From: Pseudidiomarina halophila
Lineage (GTDB): Bacteria; Pseudomonadota; Gammaproteobacteria; Enterobacterales; Alteromonadaceae
Direction of reading: 5' to 3'
NCBI RefSeq assembly: GCF_003987215.1
Contig: NZ_PIPW01000002.1
Location: forward strand, 496,001-560,000
Length of the DNA stretch: 64,000 nt
Shown: positions 49,541-59,011 of the stretch, one piece after another
Layout of the letters: each line of letters starts with the position of its first letter
How positions within the stretch are numbered: position 1 is the first letter of the stretch
Made by a program: the position numbers and the translations under genes
Notes under the pieces: generated by a model
Database searches by the model: none
The model's input: the letters and a program-made list of their open reading frames with translations, nothing else
Told to the model about the DNA's origin: nothing

Positions 49541-52129
49541 GTGCTGCAAGACTATCGTAAGCATGTTGAAGAGCGCGCTGCTGAAGGCATCCCACCTAAG
49601 CCGTTAACGGCAGAACAAGTCGCTGATTTGGTCGAATTATTGAAAAACCCACCGGCTGGCGAAGAAGAGTTCTTAGTTGAGCTGCTGTCTGAGCGTGTGC
49701 CTCCGGGCGTTGATGAAGCAGCCTATGTTAAAGCTGGCTTCTTATCTGCCTTGGTTAAGGGTGAAGTATCCAGCCCGGTTATCAGCAAGCAGGACGCAGT
49801 AAAATTGCTGGGCAATATGCATGGCGGTTACAACATCGTGACGCTGGTCGATTTGTTAGATGATGCTGAGCTGGGCGAACTTGCGGCTTACGAGCTGAAA
49901 CATACTTTGTTGATGTTCGATGCCTTCCATGACGTTGAAGAGAAAATGAACGCGGGCAACGCGCTGGCAAAAGAAGTGGTTGAATCCTGGGCCAACGCTG
50001 AATGGTTCACCAGCCGCAATGAAATGCCTGAGCAAATCAAAGCCACTGTATTTAAAGTGACTGGCGAAACCAATACCGATGATTTGTCACCGGCACCTGA
50101 TGCGTGGTCACGTCCGGACATTCCTTTGCACGCTAAAGCCATGTACAAAATGCCACGTGAAGGTGTTACTGACGCGGCGAAACAGATTGAAGAACTGAAA
50201 GCCAAAGGTCATCCGGTTGCCTTCGTTGGCGACGTGGTCGGTACCGGCTCTTCACGTAAGTCAGCGACCAACTCGGTGCTGTGGTTCATTGGTGAAGACA
50301 TGCCTGGGACGCCTAACAAGCGTGCTGGCGGTATCTGTATTGGTGGCAAAGTTGCACCGATCTTCTTCAACACGATGAAAGACGCGGGTGCGTTGGTGTT
50401 TGAAGCTGACGTTGAAAAAATGGATATGGGTGATGTGATCACCATTTATCCTTATGCCGGCAAAATTGAAAACGAAGCGGGCGATGTCATTGCTGAGTAC
50501 GATTACGCTTCACGCGTCATTCTTGACGAAGTGCGTGCTGGTGGCCGGATCAACCTGATCATCGGTCGTGGTCTGACTGAAAAAGCCCGCGAATCATTAG
50601 GCCTGGGCCGTTCAGAGTTATTCCTGAAGCCGGAGCAGCCGACAGACACTGGTAAAGGCTATACCTTAGCGCAAAAAATGGTGGGTAAAGCCTGTGGTAT
50701 GGACGGCGTACGTCCAGGCACCTATTGCGAACCGAAAATGACCACCGTAGGCTCTCAGGACACTACCGGTCCTATGACCCGTGATGAGCTGAAAGATCTG
50801 GCGTGTCTGGGCTTCACTGCTGATTTAACTATGCAGTCATTCTGTCATACCGCTGCGTATCCTAAGCCTGTTGATATTGACACACAACACACTCTGCCAG
50901 ACTTCATCATGAACCGTGGCGGTGTGTCACTGCGCCCAGGTGACGGTATCATCCACAGCTGGCTGAACCGCATGTTGTTGCCAGACACAGTGGGTACCGG
51001 CGGCGATTCGCACACGCGTTTCCCGTTGGGTATCTCATTCCCTGCCGGTTCAGGGTTGGTCGCTTTCGCGGCGGCAACCGGTGTTATGCCGTTGGATATG
51101 CCTGAGTCAGTGCTGGTACGTTTCAAAGGTGAGATGCAACCAGGTATTACGTTGCGCGACCTGGTTCACGCGATTCCGGCGTTCGCCATTAAAGAAGGCC
51201 TGCTGACGGTTGAGAAACGCGGTAAGAAAAACGCCTTCTCTGGTCGTATTCTGGAAATCGAAGGTCTTGACCATTTAACCGTCGAGCAAGCCTTTGAGCT
51301 GTCTGATGCATCTGCTGAGCGTTCTGCTGCGGGTTGTACCATCAATTTGTCAGAAGAATCAGTGGCGGAATACCTGCGTTCTAACATCACCATGTTGCGT
51401 TGGATGATCAACGAAGGTTACGGCGATGTGCGTACCCTTGAGCGTCGTGCGCAGAAGATGGAAGATTGGCTGGCGAACCCGTCGCTGATGCGTGCTGATG
51501 CTGATGCAGAATACGCTGAAGTGATTGAAATTGATCTGGCTGAGATTCGTGAGCCGATCGTTTGTTGTCCGAACGATCCAGACGATGCCAAGTTCTTGAG
51601 CGAAGTTGCTGGCGATAAAGTCGACGAAGTGTTTATCGGTTCGTGCATGACCAACATCGGTCACTTCCGTGCAGCAGGTAAGTTGCTGGAGAAAAATACT
51701 GCGGAGCTGAACACGCGTCTGTGGATTGCGCCGCCGACCAAAATGGACGAAGCGCAGCTGCGCGAAGAAGGCTACTACAACATCTACGCCAATAACGGTG
51801 TTCGCACCGAAATGCCAGGCTGTTCACTGTGTATGGGTAACCAGGCACGGGTAGAGCCGGGCGCGACCGTGTTGTCGACTTCAACGCGTAACTTCCCGAA
51901 CCGCTTGGGTGATGGCGCCAATGTTTACCTGACCTCTGCTGAACTTGCAGCAGTGGGTGCAATTTTAGGTAAATTGCCAACGCCAGCTGAGTACCTGGAG
52001 TACGCGTCGGACATCAACTCGATGGCCGGTGAAGTCTACAAGTATCTCAACTTCGACCAGATGGACGCTTTCCGCGCCGCCGAAAAAGCCGCCAAAGCCA
52101 ACATCATCCCCACCATCAAAGTCGCCTAA
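49541..52129 (+). CDS. acnB: AcnB, aconitate hydratase B
   Basis: TCA-cycle enzyme converting citrate to isocitrate through a [4Fe-4S] cluster. 862 residues (E. coli 865). A GTG start at 49541, with GAGG upstream, gives [16 protein letters not shown], which matches the E. coli N-terminus. The N-terminal HEAT-like domain (to ~150) is followed by the swivel domain and the catalytic domains. Cluster ligands are the Cys in [10 protein letters not shown] near residue 706 and the CSLCMG pair near 765. A GGGGCAGCCCC-type element follows the stop. Confidence 0.96.
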   Translation: MLQDYRKHVEERAAEGIPPKPLTAEQVADLVELLKNPPAGEEEFLVELLSERVPPGVDEAAYVKAGFLSALVKGEVSSPVISKQDAVKLLGNMHGGYNIVTLVDLLDDAELGELAAYELKHTLLMFDAFHDVEEKMNAGNALAKEVVESWANAEWFTSRNEMPEQIKATVFKVTGETNTDDLSPAPDAWSRPDIPLHAKAMYKMPREGVTDAAKQIEELKAKGHPVAFVGDVVGTGSSRKSATNSVLWFIGEDMPGTPNKRAGGICIGGKVAPIFFNTMKDAGALVFEADVEKMDMGDVITIYPYAGKIENEAGDVIAEYDYASRVILDEVRAGGRINLIIGRGLTEKARESLGLGRSELFLKPEQPTDTGKGYTLAQKMVGKACGMDGVRPGTYCEPKMTTVGSQDTTGPMTRDELKDLACLGFTADLTMQSFCHTAAYPKPVDIDTQHTLPDFIMNRGGVSLRPGDGIIHSWLNRMLLPDTVGTGGDSHTRFPLGISFPAGSGLVAFAAATGVMPLDMPESVLVRFKGEMQPGITLRDLVHAIPAFAIKEGLLTVEKRGKKNAFSGRILEIEGLDHLTVEQAFELSDASAERSAAGCTINLSEESVAEYLRSNITMLRWMINEGYGDVRTLERRAQKMEDWLANPSLMRADADAEYAEVIEIDLAEIREPIVCCPNDPDDAKFLSEVAGDKVDEVFIGSCMTNIGHFRAAGKLLEKNTAELNTRLWIAPPTKMDEAQLREEGYYNIYANNGVRTEMPGCSLCMGNQARVEPGATVLSTSTRNFPNRLGDGANVYLTSAELAAVGAILGKLPTPAEYLEYASDINSMAGEVYKYLNFDQMDAFRAAEKAAKANIIPTIKVA

Positions 52130-52133
52130 CCCC

Positions 52134-52232
52134 AGAAGGGGCAGCCCTTACAATGTAAAGATGGTTTTAAAAGGAGGGGCTGCCCCTCCTTTTTTGTGCC
52201 TGCCATTCCAGCAGGGGCAGCCCCTCTTATTT
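52134..52232. repeat. GGGGCAGCCCC-type element A, with bidirectional terminator
   Basis: About 95 bp with three GGGGCAGCCCC-type palindromes. The central one (AAGGAGGGGC and GCCCCTCCTT, 52171-52191) is followed by T5 and preceded by a run of A, so it should terminate acnB and also the opposite-strand gene. The first ~75 bases match the complement of 53698-53772 with few changes. Element B is in inverted orientation relative to A. Confidence 0.85.
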
Positions 52233-52249
52233 TTTTACGAATAAATGAG

Positions 52250-53164
52250 TTAAATCTGAGTCAATCGTGAGTCTTTTTCGTGCGTGTAAAGTGAAGTCAA
52301 TATTGAAGTAAAGAATGGAGTATTTAGTGAGTTATTAATGAGTTCAGTATGAACGAAGTTAGACTTCGAATTTAACTCAATAAAGAATGCACTGTTCATT
52401 CTTTTGAATAGCAGATCTATCCCCAGCAGGCCATAGTGAATGGGTGAGCTCATGGCAATCATTTCATCAAGTACGGGTTTTAACTTACGTAGTTGTTGCT
52501 GAATACTAGATAGCTTTTTATCGGCATCGGGCAGTTCGGTGATGCGCTTCATCTTAATAGGGCTATCCGGTTGGTGATAGCCACGGTGGTCGACCTGTGT
52601 TGCGAAATCTATGCTTTTGTCGTTATAGGGCGTGCCGTGGATCATGACGAAACCATCATCGAAAACATATAGCTTTTTGTCGTGAATGAAGACATAAGCG
52701 CGAGCGGTATACTTACGGCCCTCGTACAGTTCTATTTCATCGACTTGCTCTTGAATGAAATGAAACTTCGGCAGCTCCAGACTTTTCAGTGACTCGTTCG
52801 TATGACAGGTAATCCCCCGACCGCCAGTCATATGGGTTGGTTTGACGAACCAAATAGCATCAGCTTTGGTGCGACTGGCTAATGCATCAGCAACCGAAAA
52901 ATAACTTCGCGGAAAAACATCCGTGATACCAAGCTCGTCAACCCGCTTGGCGATATATCCTTTGTTCTCAAAGCGTTGAATTGTCTTGTAATCAAGCAGC
53001 TGAAAGTGCTCTGAAGTAATCTGTGGATTTACGCCGTAATAGTTATCCCAATAGCTGAACGGTCGCAAGTGGCGATAGGGTAGCAGTTTCCCGCTAACCT
53101 GTTTAAAAGCAGCTTGTATGTTACTGCTGGCGCGGTTGGTTATAATTTCCGGGCTTACGTGCAT
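52250..53164 (-). CDS. ATP-grasp protein resembling tubulin-tyrosine ligase (TTL) family
   Basis: 304 residues from the ATG at 53164; a TTG at 53191 is an alternative, since neither has a strong ribosome site. Residues ~120-275 look like a TTL/ATP-grasp domain: WFVKPTHMTGGRGI (nucleotide-binding Lys and Gly loop), TARAYVFIHDKKLYVFDDGF, and near the C-terminus GIDLLF followed by FFIELNSKSNF (metal-binding Glu and Asn). Bacterial TTL-like enzymes add amino acids to peptides or other acceptors; the substrate here is unknown. More AT-rich than acnB, and enclosed with the DUF4870 gene between inverted elements A and B. Confidence 0.7.
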   Translation of the reverse strand: MHVSPEIITNRASSNIQAAFKQVSGKLLPYRHLRPFSYWDNYYGVNPQITSEHFQLLDYKTIQRFENKGYIAKRVDELGITDVFPRSYFSVADALASRTKADAIWFVKPTHMTGGRGITCHTNESLKSLELPKFHFIQEQVDEIELYEGRKYTARAYVFIHDKKLYVFDDGFVMIHGTPYNDKSIDFATQVDHRGYHQPDSPIKMKRITELPDADKKLSSIQQQLRKLKPVLDEMIAMSSPIHYGLLGIDLLFKRMNSAFFIELNSKSNFVHTELINNSLNTPFFTSILTSLYTHEKDSRLTQI

Positions 53165-53292
53165 CAATCGAATCTCATGGGAAAACAGCAAGATACTAGC
53201 ATAACAATAGATATTGTCTTACGCTTGATGTTGACAATTTGTGGGTATCCCGTAAGTCTAAAGCAAACATAACCCGAATAAAAAGGAAATTA

Positions 53293-53673
53293 ATGATGGA
53301 ACCTGTGCAAGAAACAACCGTAATTACCGGGCCAAGCCAGGAAGACCGTACTTATGCGATGTTACTACATCTCTCGCAGTTTACTGGCTACCTGATTCCA
53401 TTTGCTGGACTACTTGTGCCGTTAGTGATGTGGTTAATGAAAAAAGATACGAACCCCTATATCGACGCGCATGGGAAAGTGGTTTTTAACTGGATCCTTT
53501 CTGCTCTTATCTGGGGTGTGATAGGTGTGATATTAAGCTTTGTCGTTATCGGCATTTTCTTACTGATTGCGCTGGCTATTTGCCACATTATCTTTGCCAT
53601 TGTAGGCGCGATTCGAGCCAATGATGGTATCGTCCGAAATTATCCATTGACCATTAAGTTCTTCAAAGTCTGA
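53293..53673 (+). CDS. DUF4870 family membrane protein
   Basis: 126 residues from ATG 53293 (AAGGAAAT upstream). Three hydrophobic segments (about residues 28-48, 67-85 and 86-108) and the family signature MLLHLSQFTGYLIPFAGLL...YIDAHGKVVFNW identify DUF4870, whose function is not known. Divergent from the TTL-like gene, converging with the DUF885 gene; lies between elements A and B. Confidence 0.85.
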   Translation: MMEPVQETTVITGPSQEDRTYAMLLHLSQFTGYLIPFAGLLVPLVMWLMKKDTNPYIDAHGKVVFNWILSALIWGVIGVILSFVVIGIFLLIALAICHIIFAIVGAIRANDGIVRNYPLTIKFFKV

Positions 53674-53678
53674 TGCTA

Positions 53679-53772
53679 AGAAGGGGCAGCCCCCTTTATT
53701 TGCAGGCATAAAAAAAGGAGGGGCAGCCCCTCCTTTGAAAACAGTCTTTACAATGTAAGGGCTGCCCCTTCT
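53679..53772. repeat. GGGGCAGCCCC-type element B
   Basis: About 94 bp, nearly the reverse complement of element A at 52134. It contains AAGAAGGGGCAGCCCCC, AAGGAGGGGCAGCCCCTCC and a final GGGCTGCCCCTTCT. It lies between convergent DUF4870 and DUF885 genes; the TAG stop of the latter (53771-53773) touches its edge. Hairpins with flanking A/T runs could stop transcription from both sides. Confidence 0.85.
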
Positions 53773-55558
53773 AAACTTGTGAGTCGATCCAGGTGCGGAT
53801 TTCCTGCTCGAGTACGTCGAGCGGTATGCTGCCGTTTTTCAGAACTTGGTAGTGGAACTCGCGAATGTCGAATTTTCCACCTAAGGCAGCTTCAGCTTCG
53901 GCGCGCAATGAGCGAATCAAGATTTCTCCGAGTTTGTAGGAGAGCGCCTGACCTGGCCAGGTGATGTAACGGTCGATCTCGGTGCGCACGTTATGCAAGC
54001 TCAGCGCGGTATTCGCAGCCATGAACTCCATAGCCCTGGCGCGGCTCCAGCCCATTGAGTGCATACCCGTGTCAACGACCAGACGCGCGGCGCGCCACAT
54101 TTCGTAGCTTAAACGGCCAAAATTGCTGTAGGGGTCCTGATAAAACCCAGCTTCCAGACCCAGCCACTCAGAATACAGACCCCAGCCTTCACCGAAAGCA
54201 GAAATGTAGGTACGCTGACGGTAACTGGGTACATCTTCCATTTCACGGGCCAGGGCGCCTTGCAAGTGATGGCCCGGCACCGCTTCGTGTAAGGTCAAAG
54301 CTTCGAGTTGGTACAAGGGCCGGCGGTCAAGCGCGTAGGTATTCACCCAGTAGAAGCTGGCGCGGTCATCACGCGACGTCCCGGCGTAGCGGCCAGTGGT
54401 GTACTTCGGTGCAATCTCAGCCGGCACCGGTGCTATACCGTAAGGTTGCCGTGGCAGATGTTTAAAGAACTTCGGCAGCTCACCATCCATACGTTTAGCG
54501 ATGTACGATGCTTCTTTCAGCAACTCCTCGGCAGACGAAGGGTAGAAACGCGGATCCGTACGCAGGAACTCGACAAACTCGTCAAAGCTGCCGTCGGAGC
54601 CTGATTGCTCAATCACCACCGCCATTTCATTGCGGATACGTGCAACTTCGGCCAGCCCTATCTCGTGAATTTCGGCGGGGGTCATCGACAGAGTGGTAAA
54701 GTGTTCGATTCTGTTCTGGTAATACGCATCACCATTGGGTAGCGCACTTGCGCCCACGGTCTCGCGACAGTTGGGTAAGTAGTCCATCACCATAAAATCG
54801 AAGTAGCTTTGATAAGCCGGTATCACCTCATCGTCAATAACCTGCGCTGCTTCAGCCTGCAGTGACGCCCATTGCTCATCATCGATAAATGCTGGTTGCT
54901 GCAATAGCGGTTCAAAGAAAACGCTTTGAATAGGGTCTTGCACAATAAATGCAGCAATACTGTCTTCAAATCCCATCATGGCCGCGCGTGGTTGAGTGTA
55001 ACCTTCGTCCAGAGCGCGTTCGAGCCAGGCGGTTTGCTCGTCCATATAACGTGGGATCGTCGCCAGCTTAGCGACATAATTCTGATAATCTTCATAGCTG
55101 CGCAAGGCCGTATTGCGCACCATAAACGACAATGAGCTGTGGAATCCGCCTTCGGCATTTAGCGGCATGTAGTGCTCTTTGTAGTCGTAGGCATCAACTT
55201 CATTTTGCAAGCGATAGGTCAGCATGCGCCAGTTAATATAGGCTTGACGCGACAGTGCGTCTGTATCGATGCTTTGCAGCTCATTGAGCCATGCCCGCTG
55301 CTGTTCAGCGCGGGCGGCAACGGCTTCGGGAGTCATGCTGGGTAGCGCGGCGTCAAGGTTTTCACTGCCCACAGGATTTTGCATCCCCTCCCAGATACGT
55401 TCGGCCATTGCGGTAAAACGCTGATCTTCACTTGCGACGGTGCTGGTTTCTGCCGCAGCAGCTGACGCATCGGCACCTGAAGTTGTAGCGCAGCCGCCTA
55501 AAAGCATGGCCAACGAGGCGGCCATCAAAGTAGTTGTAAATCGCTGTGGTAGTCCCAT
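53771..55558 (-). CDS. DUF885 family lipoprotein, putative metallopeptidase
   Basis: 595 residues with a signal peptide and lipobox LLGGC (Cys 23), so probably membrane-anchored. The core has HEAVPGHHLQ near residue 418, the zinc-binding-like motif of DUF885 proteins, followed by the conserved AFGEGWGLYSEWLG. The family is thought to be metal-dependent peptidases; the substrate is unknown. It diverges from the peroxidase gene; the region upstream has no clear promoter. Confidence 0.85.
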   Translation of the reverse strand: MGLPQRFTTTLMAASLAMLLGGCATTSGADASAAAAETSTVASEDQRFTAMAERIWEGMQNPVGSENLDAALPSMTPEAVAARAEQQRAWLNELQSIDTDALSRQAYINWRMLTYRLQNEVDAYDYKEHYMPLNAEGGFHSSLSFMVRNTALRSYEDYQNYVAKLATIPRYMDEQTAWLERALDEGYTQPRAAMMGFEDSIAAFIVQDPIQSVFFEPLLQQPAFIDDEQWASLQAEAAQVIDDEVIPAYQSYFDFMVMDYLPNCRETVGASALPNGDAYYQNRIEHFTTLSMTPAEIHEIGLAEVARIRNEMAVVIEQSGSDGSFDEFVEFLRTDPRFYPSSAEELLKEASYIAKRMDGELPKFFKHLPRQPYGIAPVPAEIAPKYTTGRYAGTSRDDRASFYWVNTYALDRRPLYQLEALTLHEAVPGHHLQGALAREMEDVPSYRQRTYISAFGEGWGLYSEWLGLEAGFYQDPYSNFGRLSYEMWRAARLVVDTGMHSMGWSRARAMEFMAANTALSLHNVRTEIDRYITWPGQALSYKLGEILIRSLRAEAEAALGGKFDIREFHYQVLKNGSIPLDVLEQEIRTWIDSQV

Positions 55559-55718
55559 AATAACTCCGCTTAAATTCTCATTTTTTTAGATAATCTTTGC
55601 TAAACTGACAAGCATTGTATGCCAGTTGGTAAGCAGCGCAAGTTGGTTGCGACCAAGCTGCATGGTTTTTCGAGCAAGTACCGATAAAAATAACGATTAC
55701 AAACCGGTGAGGGTAGGC

Positions 55719-56633
55719 ATGGCACAAGCGCAAAAAGGCATCTTTGCAGAGCCAAATTTGCATGGCTTAACACTATCATTGAACGTAATGACCGATGATG
55801 TTGAGAGTGTGCGACGTAAGTTAGCCCAAATTCCAGCGTTGCTCAATGAGCTCGATGAACGTTTTTCCGAAGCTTTACTCAGTGGTTACGTTGCCATCGG
55901 CAGCGATTATTGGGACATTCTTTACCCGCAGCAGCGACCTTCTCAGCTGGGTAACTTCCCTGACCTGCGTGATGGTGATCGTCAGGCTCCGCGCGAGCCG
56001 GTTGATCTGTTGCTCACGGTGCGCTCAGATCGTTTCGATGTAAATTATCACAGCGCGCGGGCGTTACTCGAGTGGCTGGGGCATGACGTGGAACTCACCG
56101 AACAATTGCCCACCTTCAGATTTATGGACGGCCGCGATCTGACCGGCTTCATCGATGCGCCGGAAAATCCGCGCGGCATCCGCCGACGCCAACTCGCGCT
56201 GATTCATGCCGATGATGATCCGGTATTCGCTGGCGGCAGTTATTTGTATGTGCAAAAGTTTCGTCACGACCTGCGGCGCTGGGAACAATTGACGCAAGAA
56301 ATGCAGGAATTCGTTATCGGTCGTAAGAAGCTGACCGGCGAGCGCATCAGTGAAGCGGTGCTACAGATGGTGTCTCACACCCAAAAAGCCAAACTTCAGA
56401 ATGAACAAGAGCAGCCGCTGAGCATGTTGCGACAGAACATGCCATGGGGAGATATGCGCGAGCAGGGCTTGCTGGCAATGTATTTTTCGGGGCATTCACG
56501 GGACGTGCTGCAATGGCTGAAACAACGCTACATTGCCGATGAAAATGGCGATTACGACCCTTTGCTGGATTACACAGAAGCGGTTAGTAATGCGGCTTTT
56601 TTTGCCCCCTCCGTCGATTTCCTGACACAGTAG
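55719..56633 (+). CDS. Dyp-type heme peroxidase
   Basis: 304 residues from ATG 55719 (GAGGG upstream); the in-frame extension to 55626 has no ribosome site. The family signature GxxDG reads GFIDA here (G143 to A147), so the second Gly is replaced by Ala while the catalytic Asp146 is kept, followed by PENPRG. SHTQKAKL near residue 218 carries the proximal heme His, and LRQNMPWG near 238 the conserved Arg. No signal peptide, so cytoplasmic. The TAG stop is formed by the GTAG head of a REP. No encapsulin gene adjoins. Confidence 0.9.
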   Translation: MAQAQKGIFAEPNLHGLTLSLNVMTDDVESVRRKLAQIPALLNELDERFSEALLSGYVAIGSDYWDILYPQQRPSQLGNFPDLRDGDRQAPREPVDLLLTVRSDRFDVNYHSARALLEWLGHDVELTEQLPTFRFMDGRDLTGFIDAPENPRGIRRRQLALIHADDDPVFAGGSYLYVQKFRHDLRRWEQLTQEMQEFVIGRKKLTGERISEAVLQMVSHTQKAKLQNEQEQPLSMLRQNMPWGDMREQGLLAMYFSGHSRDVLQWLKQRYIADENGDYDPLLDYTEAVSNAAFFAPSVDFLTQ

Positions 56634-56652
56634 CCCGTAGTTCTACTACGGG
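56630..56652 (+). repeat. GTAG-type REP hairpin, copy 5
   Basis: GTAG plus CCCGTAGTTCTACTACGGG. TAG of the head is the peroxidase stop codon. Together with copy 6 on the opposite strand (56720-56742) it makes a 113-bp pair of inverted REPs with a 67-bp spacer. Confidence 0.92.
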
Positions 56653-56719
56653 TAAAACCTGCCGGCACCATCCATTGTTATGCCGTGACCGGTAGACACT
56701 GCTCATTTTTATAGTTTCA

Positions 56720-56742
56720 CCCGTAGTAGAACTACGGGCTAC
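56720..56742 (-). repeat. GTAG-type REP hairpin, copy 6
   Basis: Minus-strand GTAG plus CCCGTAGTTCTACTACGGG, identical to copy 5. On the minus strand it is preceded by three more GTAGGT units (56743-56760), one of which contains the TAG stop of argR. Confidence 0.92.
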
Positions 56743-56756
56743 ACCTACACCTACAC

Positions 56757-57224
56757 CTACACCACATTTTCAAAGAGTTCGGTGACTTTTTGCAGGGTGA
56801 AGTCGATATCTGAAACTTTTACCGGTGCAATAAAAATGGTGTCGTCGCCGGCAATAGTGCCGAGCACGCCTTCCTTTTTTCCGACCGAATCAAGCAAGCG
56901 CGCAATCAGCTGTGCAGCACCCGGAGAAGTGCGAATGATGACCATCACGTCGTTATGCTGAATATCCAGAACTAACTGCGATAGCGGTGCGCGGGTCGAA
57001 GGAATACCAAGCTCCGCAGGCAAACAGTAAACCATTTCCTGGCGCGCGTTACGGGTGCGCACAGCGCCATACTTACTAAGTAAACGTGAGACTTTCGATT
57101 GACTGATGTTATCGAAACCACGTTCCTTCATGGCATCAACGATTTCACTTTGCGAGCCATAACGTTCTTCTTTTAGCAGCCCTTTAAAAACATCGATCAT
57201 CAATTCTGATTTCGCTTGAGTCAT
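56757..57224 (-). CDS. argR: ArgR, arginine repressor
   Basis: Hexameric, arginine-dependent repressor of arginine biosynthesis and Xer recombination cofactor in E. coli. The ATG at 57224 gives 155 residues (E. coli 156); a longer frame to 57278 has no ribosome site. The N-terminal winged helix contains [28 protein letters not shown]; the C-terminal domain has the arginine-binding [10 protein letters not shown] near residue 124. It diverges from mdh, as in E. coli. The stop codon lies in GTAG tandem repeats next to a REP. Confidence 0.95.
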   Translation of the reverse strand: MTQAKSELMIDVFKGLLKEERYGSQSEIVDAMKERGFDNISQSKVSRLLSKYGAVRTRNARQEMVYCLPAELGIPSTRAPLSQLVLDIQHNDVMVIIRTSPGAAQLIARLLDSVGKKEGVLGTIAGDDTIFIAPVKVSDIDFTLQKVTELFENVV

Positions 57225-57408
57225 GGTGCGAAGTGACCTCTTAAGTTCATTCCGGTAAGCCAGGCAAGCGCAAGCCAACCCGTTGAAAGGTCAGTCTATC
57301 GCAAAAGCCGTAAAACGCCTAGCCAGAGCGGTCTCGGTTGTAATTTGGGCAGTTTTGCAGTAGTCTTTTGGCACCAAAAATTTCCCTAACAACTGGATGG
57401 AGTCTGAG

Positions 57409-58341
57409 ATGAAAGTTGCAGTTTTAGGTGCAGCTGGCGGTATCGGCCAAGCACTATCATTACTTTTGAAAACCCAATTACCTGCTGGATCTGAGCTGGC
57501 GCTGTACGATGTTGCGCCGGTAGTACCAGGCGTTGCTGTTGATCTCAGCCACATCCCAACCGCAGTCAACGTAAAAGGCTACGGTAAAGACGACCTCGCG
57601 CCGGCACTTGTTGGTGCTGACATCGTCTTAATTCCTGCTGGTGTGCCACGCAAACCTGGTATGGACCGTTCTGACCTGTTTAACATCAACGCTGGCATCG
57701 TTGCCAACCTGATTGAAGCCATTGCAGACAACTGCCCGGATGCGGCTATCGGCATCATTACTAACCCAGTGAACACCACCGTTGCTATCGCCAAGCGTGT
57801 GCTTGAGAAAAAAGGCGTGTACAACAAGAACAAATTATTCGGTGTTACTACCTTAGACGTGATCCGCGCGGAAACATTCGTAGCAGAAATCCACGGCAAG
57901 AACCCTTCAGAAGTTAAGGTTCCGGTTATTGGTGGCCACAGTGGCACGACAATTCTGCCATTGCTATCGCAAACAGGCCTTGATTTTACTGACGAGCAAA
58001 TCGAACAACTGACCCACCGCATCCAGAATGCCGGTACCGAAGTTGTTGAAGCAAAAGCTGGCGGCGGTTCTGCAACCCTTTCTATGGGTCAGGCTGCAGC
58101 ACGTTTCTGCCTGTCATTAGTGAAAGCCCTGCAAGGCGACGACAGTGTCGTTGAATGCACCTACGTTGAAACTGACGGCAGCGATGCATTGTTCTTCGCT
58201 CATCCGGTTCGTTTAGGTCCAAATGGTGTTGAAGAAATCCTACCTTATGGCGAGCTAAGTGATTTCGAGAAGAAAGCTAAAGCATCAATGCTCGACGGCC
58301 TGAAGAACGACATCCAGACAGGTTTGGATTTCGTAAACTAA
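57409..58341 (+). CDS. mdh: Mdh, malate dehydrogenase
   Basis: NAD-dependent TCA-cycle enzyme. 310 residues from ATG 57409, with GGATGGAG 6-13 nt upstream; a nearer in-frame ATG at 57397 is within that site. The NAD loop [14 protein letters not shown] begins at residue 4, [17 protein letters not shown] near residue 81 is the substrate loop, and the catalytic His is in [10 protein letters not shown] near 177. Divergent from argR. Confidence 0.96.
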   Translation: MKVAVLGAAGGIGQALSLLLKTQLPAGSELALYDVAPVVPGVAVDLSHIPTAVNVKGYGKDDLAPALVGADIVLIPAGVPRKPGMDRSDLFNINAGIVANLIEAIADNCPDAAIGIITNPVNTTVAIAKRVLEKKGVYNKNKLFGVTTLDVIRAETFVAEIHGKNPSEVKVPVIGGHSGTTILPLLSQTGLDFTDEQIEQLTHRIQNAGTEVVEAKAGGGSATLSMGQAAARFCLSLVKALQGDDSVVECTYVETDGSDALFFAHPVRLGPNGVEEILPYGELSDFEKKAKASMLDGLKNDIQTGLDFVN

Positions 58342-58368
58342 AACGCGCTTCTGGCACGACGATAACTA

Positions 58369-58406
58369 AACGCCGGGTACGCTGAACACAGCACCCGGCG
58401 TTTTTT
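58369..58406 (+). terminator. Rho-independent terminator after mdh
   Basis: AACGCCGGGT and ACCCGGCGTT form a perfect 10-bp stem, followed by T6. Located 27 bp after the mdh stop. Confidence 0.92.
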
Positions 58407-58420
58407 ATAGGTAAAAAAGT

Positions 58421-59002
58421 ATGCAAGTGCTCGGCTTTCAGATTCCGACATCACGCGATGCAATCGCTCCCACGCTGAGTGTAATGGCGATTTTGACGCT
58501 AATTATGCTGTTGCCGGGGACCTGGCAGGATGCGCTAAAATTAAATCGACACGCAGTACTTGAAGGCCAGTATCTTTGGCAGCTTATCACTGGACAACTG
58601 GTGCATCATAGCTGGTCACATCTGGCGCTAAACCTGCTTGGCTTAATGGTGTGTTGGGCTCTTTTCATTGATCATCAACGCGGTTGGCAGCGCTGGTTAG
58701 GTGTGCCGGTGATTATGCTTAGCAGTAGCCTTGCACAGATTTTTTTCGACCCCGATGTACGCTTCTATGCTGGCTTCTCGGGCACATTGTATGGCCTGTT
58801 TGCGTATTGCGCTTTAATTGATGTGATCAACAAACGCTGGTTGGGAGTACTGATCCTGGCAGGGGTGATAGGAAAGGTTATTTTCGACCTGATTTACCTC
58901 CCCGAGTTAAGCGGGCTCGCATTTGCTGCGCACACAGGCGGAGTTGTTGCTGGACTTGTACTAGCATTTCTTTGTAAAATCTTAACCTTAAACCATAGCT
59001 AG
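58421..59002 (+). CDS. rrtA: Rhombosortase, rhomboid-like membrane protease
   Basis: 193 residues with about six membrane segments. The rhomboid-type motifs are HHSWSHLALNLLGL (near residue 63), the serine motif GFSGTLYGLF near 116 and the His helix FAAHTGGVVAGL near 167. This short rhomboid subfamily processes proteins with GlyGly-CTERM tails in Gram-negative bacteria with type II secretion. No GlyGly-CTERM protein was found in the window. It precedes ispB by 9 bp. Confidence 0.85.
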   Translation: MQVLGFQIPTSRDAIAPTLSVMAILTLIMLLPGTWQDALKLNRHAVLEGQYLWQLITGQLVHHSWSHLALNLLGLMVCWALFIDHQRGWQRWLGVPVIMLSSSLAQIFFDPDVRFYAGFSGTLYGLFAYCALIDVINKRWLGVLILAGVIGKVIFDLIYLPELSGLAFAAHTGGVVAGLVLAFLCKILTLNHS

Positions 59003-59011
59003 CGTTGCCGA

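Noticed and set aside
55626-55718. N-terminal extension of the Dyp peroxidase
   Set aside because: It has no ribosome site and is unlike the family, and 55719 has GAGGG at good spacing.
57225-57408. Possible ARG box between argR and mdh
   Set aside because: No pair of TGAAT/ATTCA half-sites with correct spacing was found.
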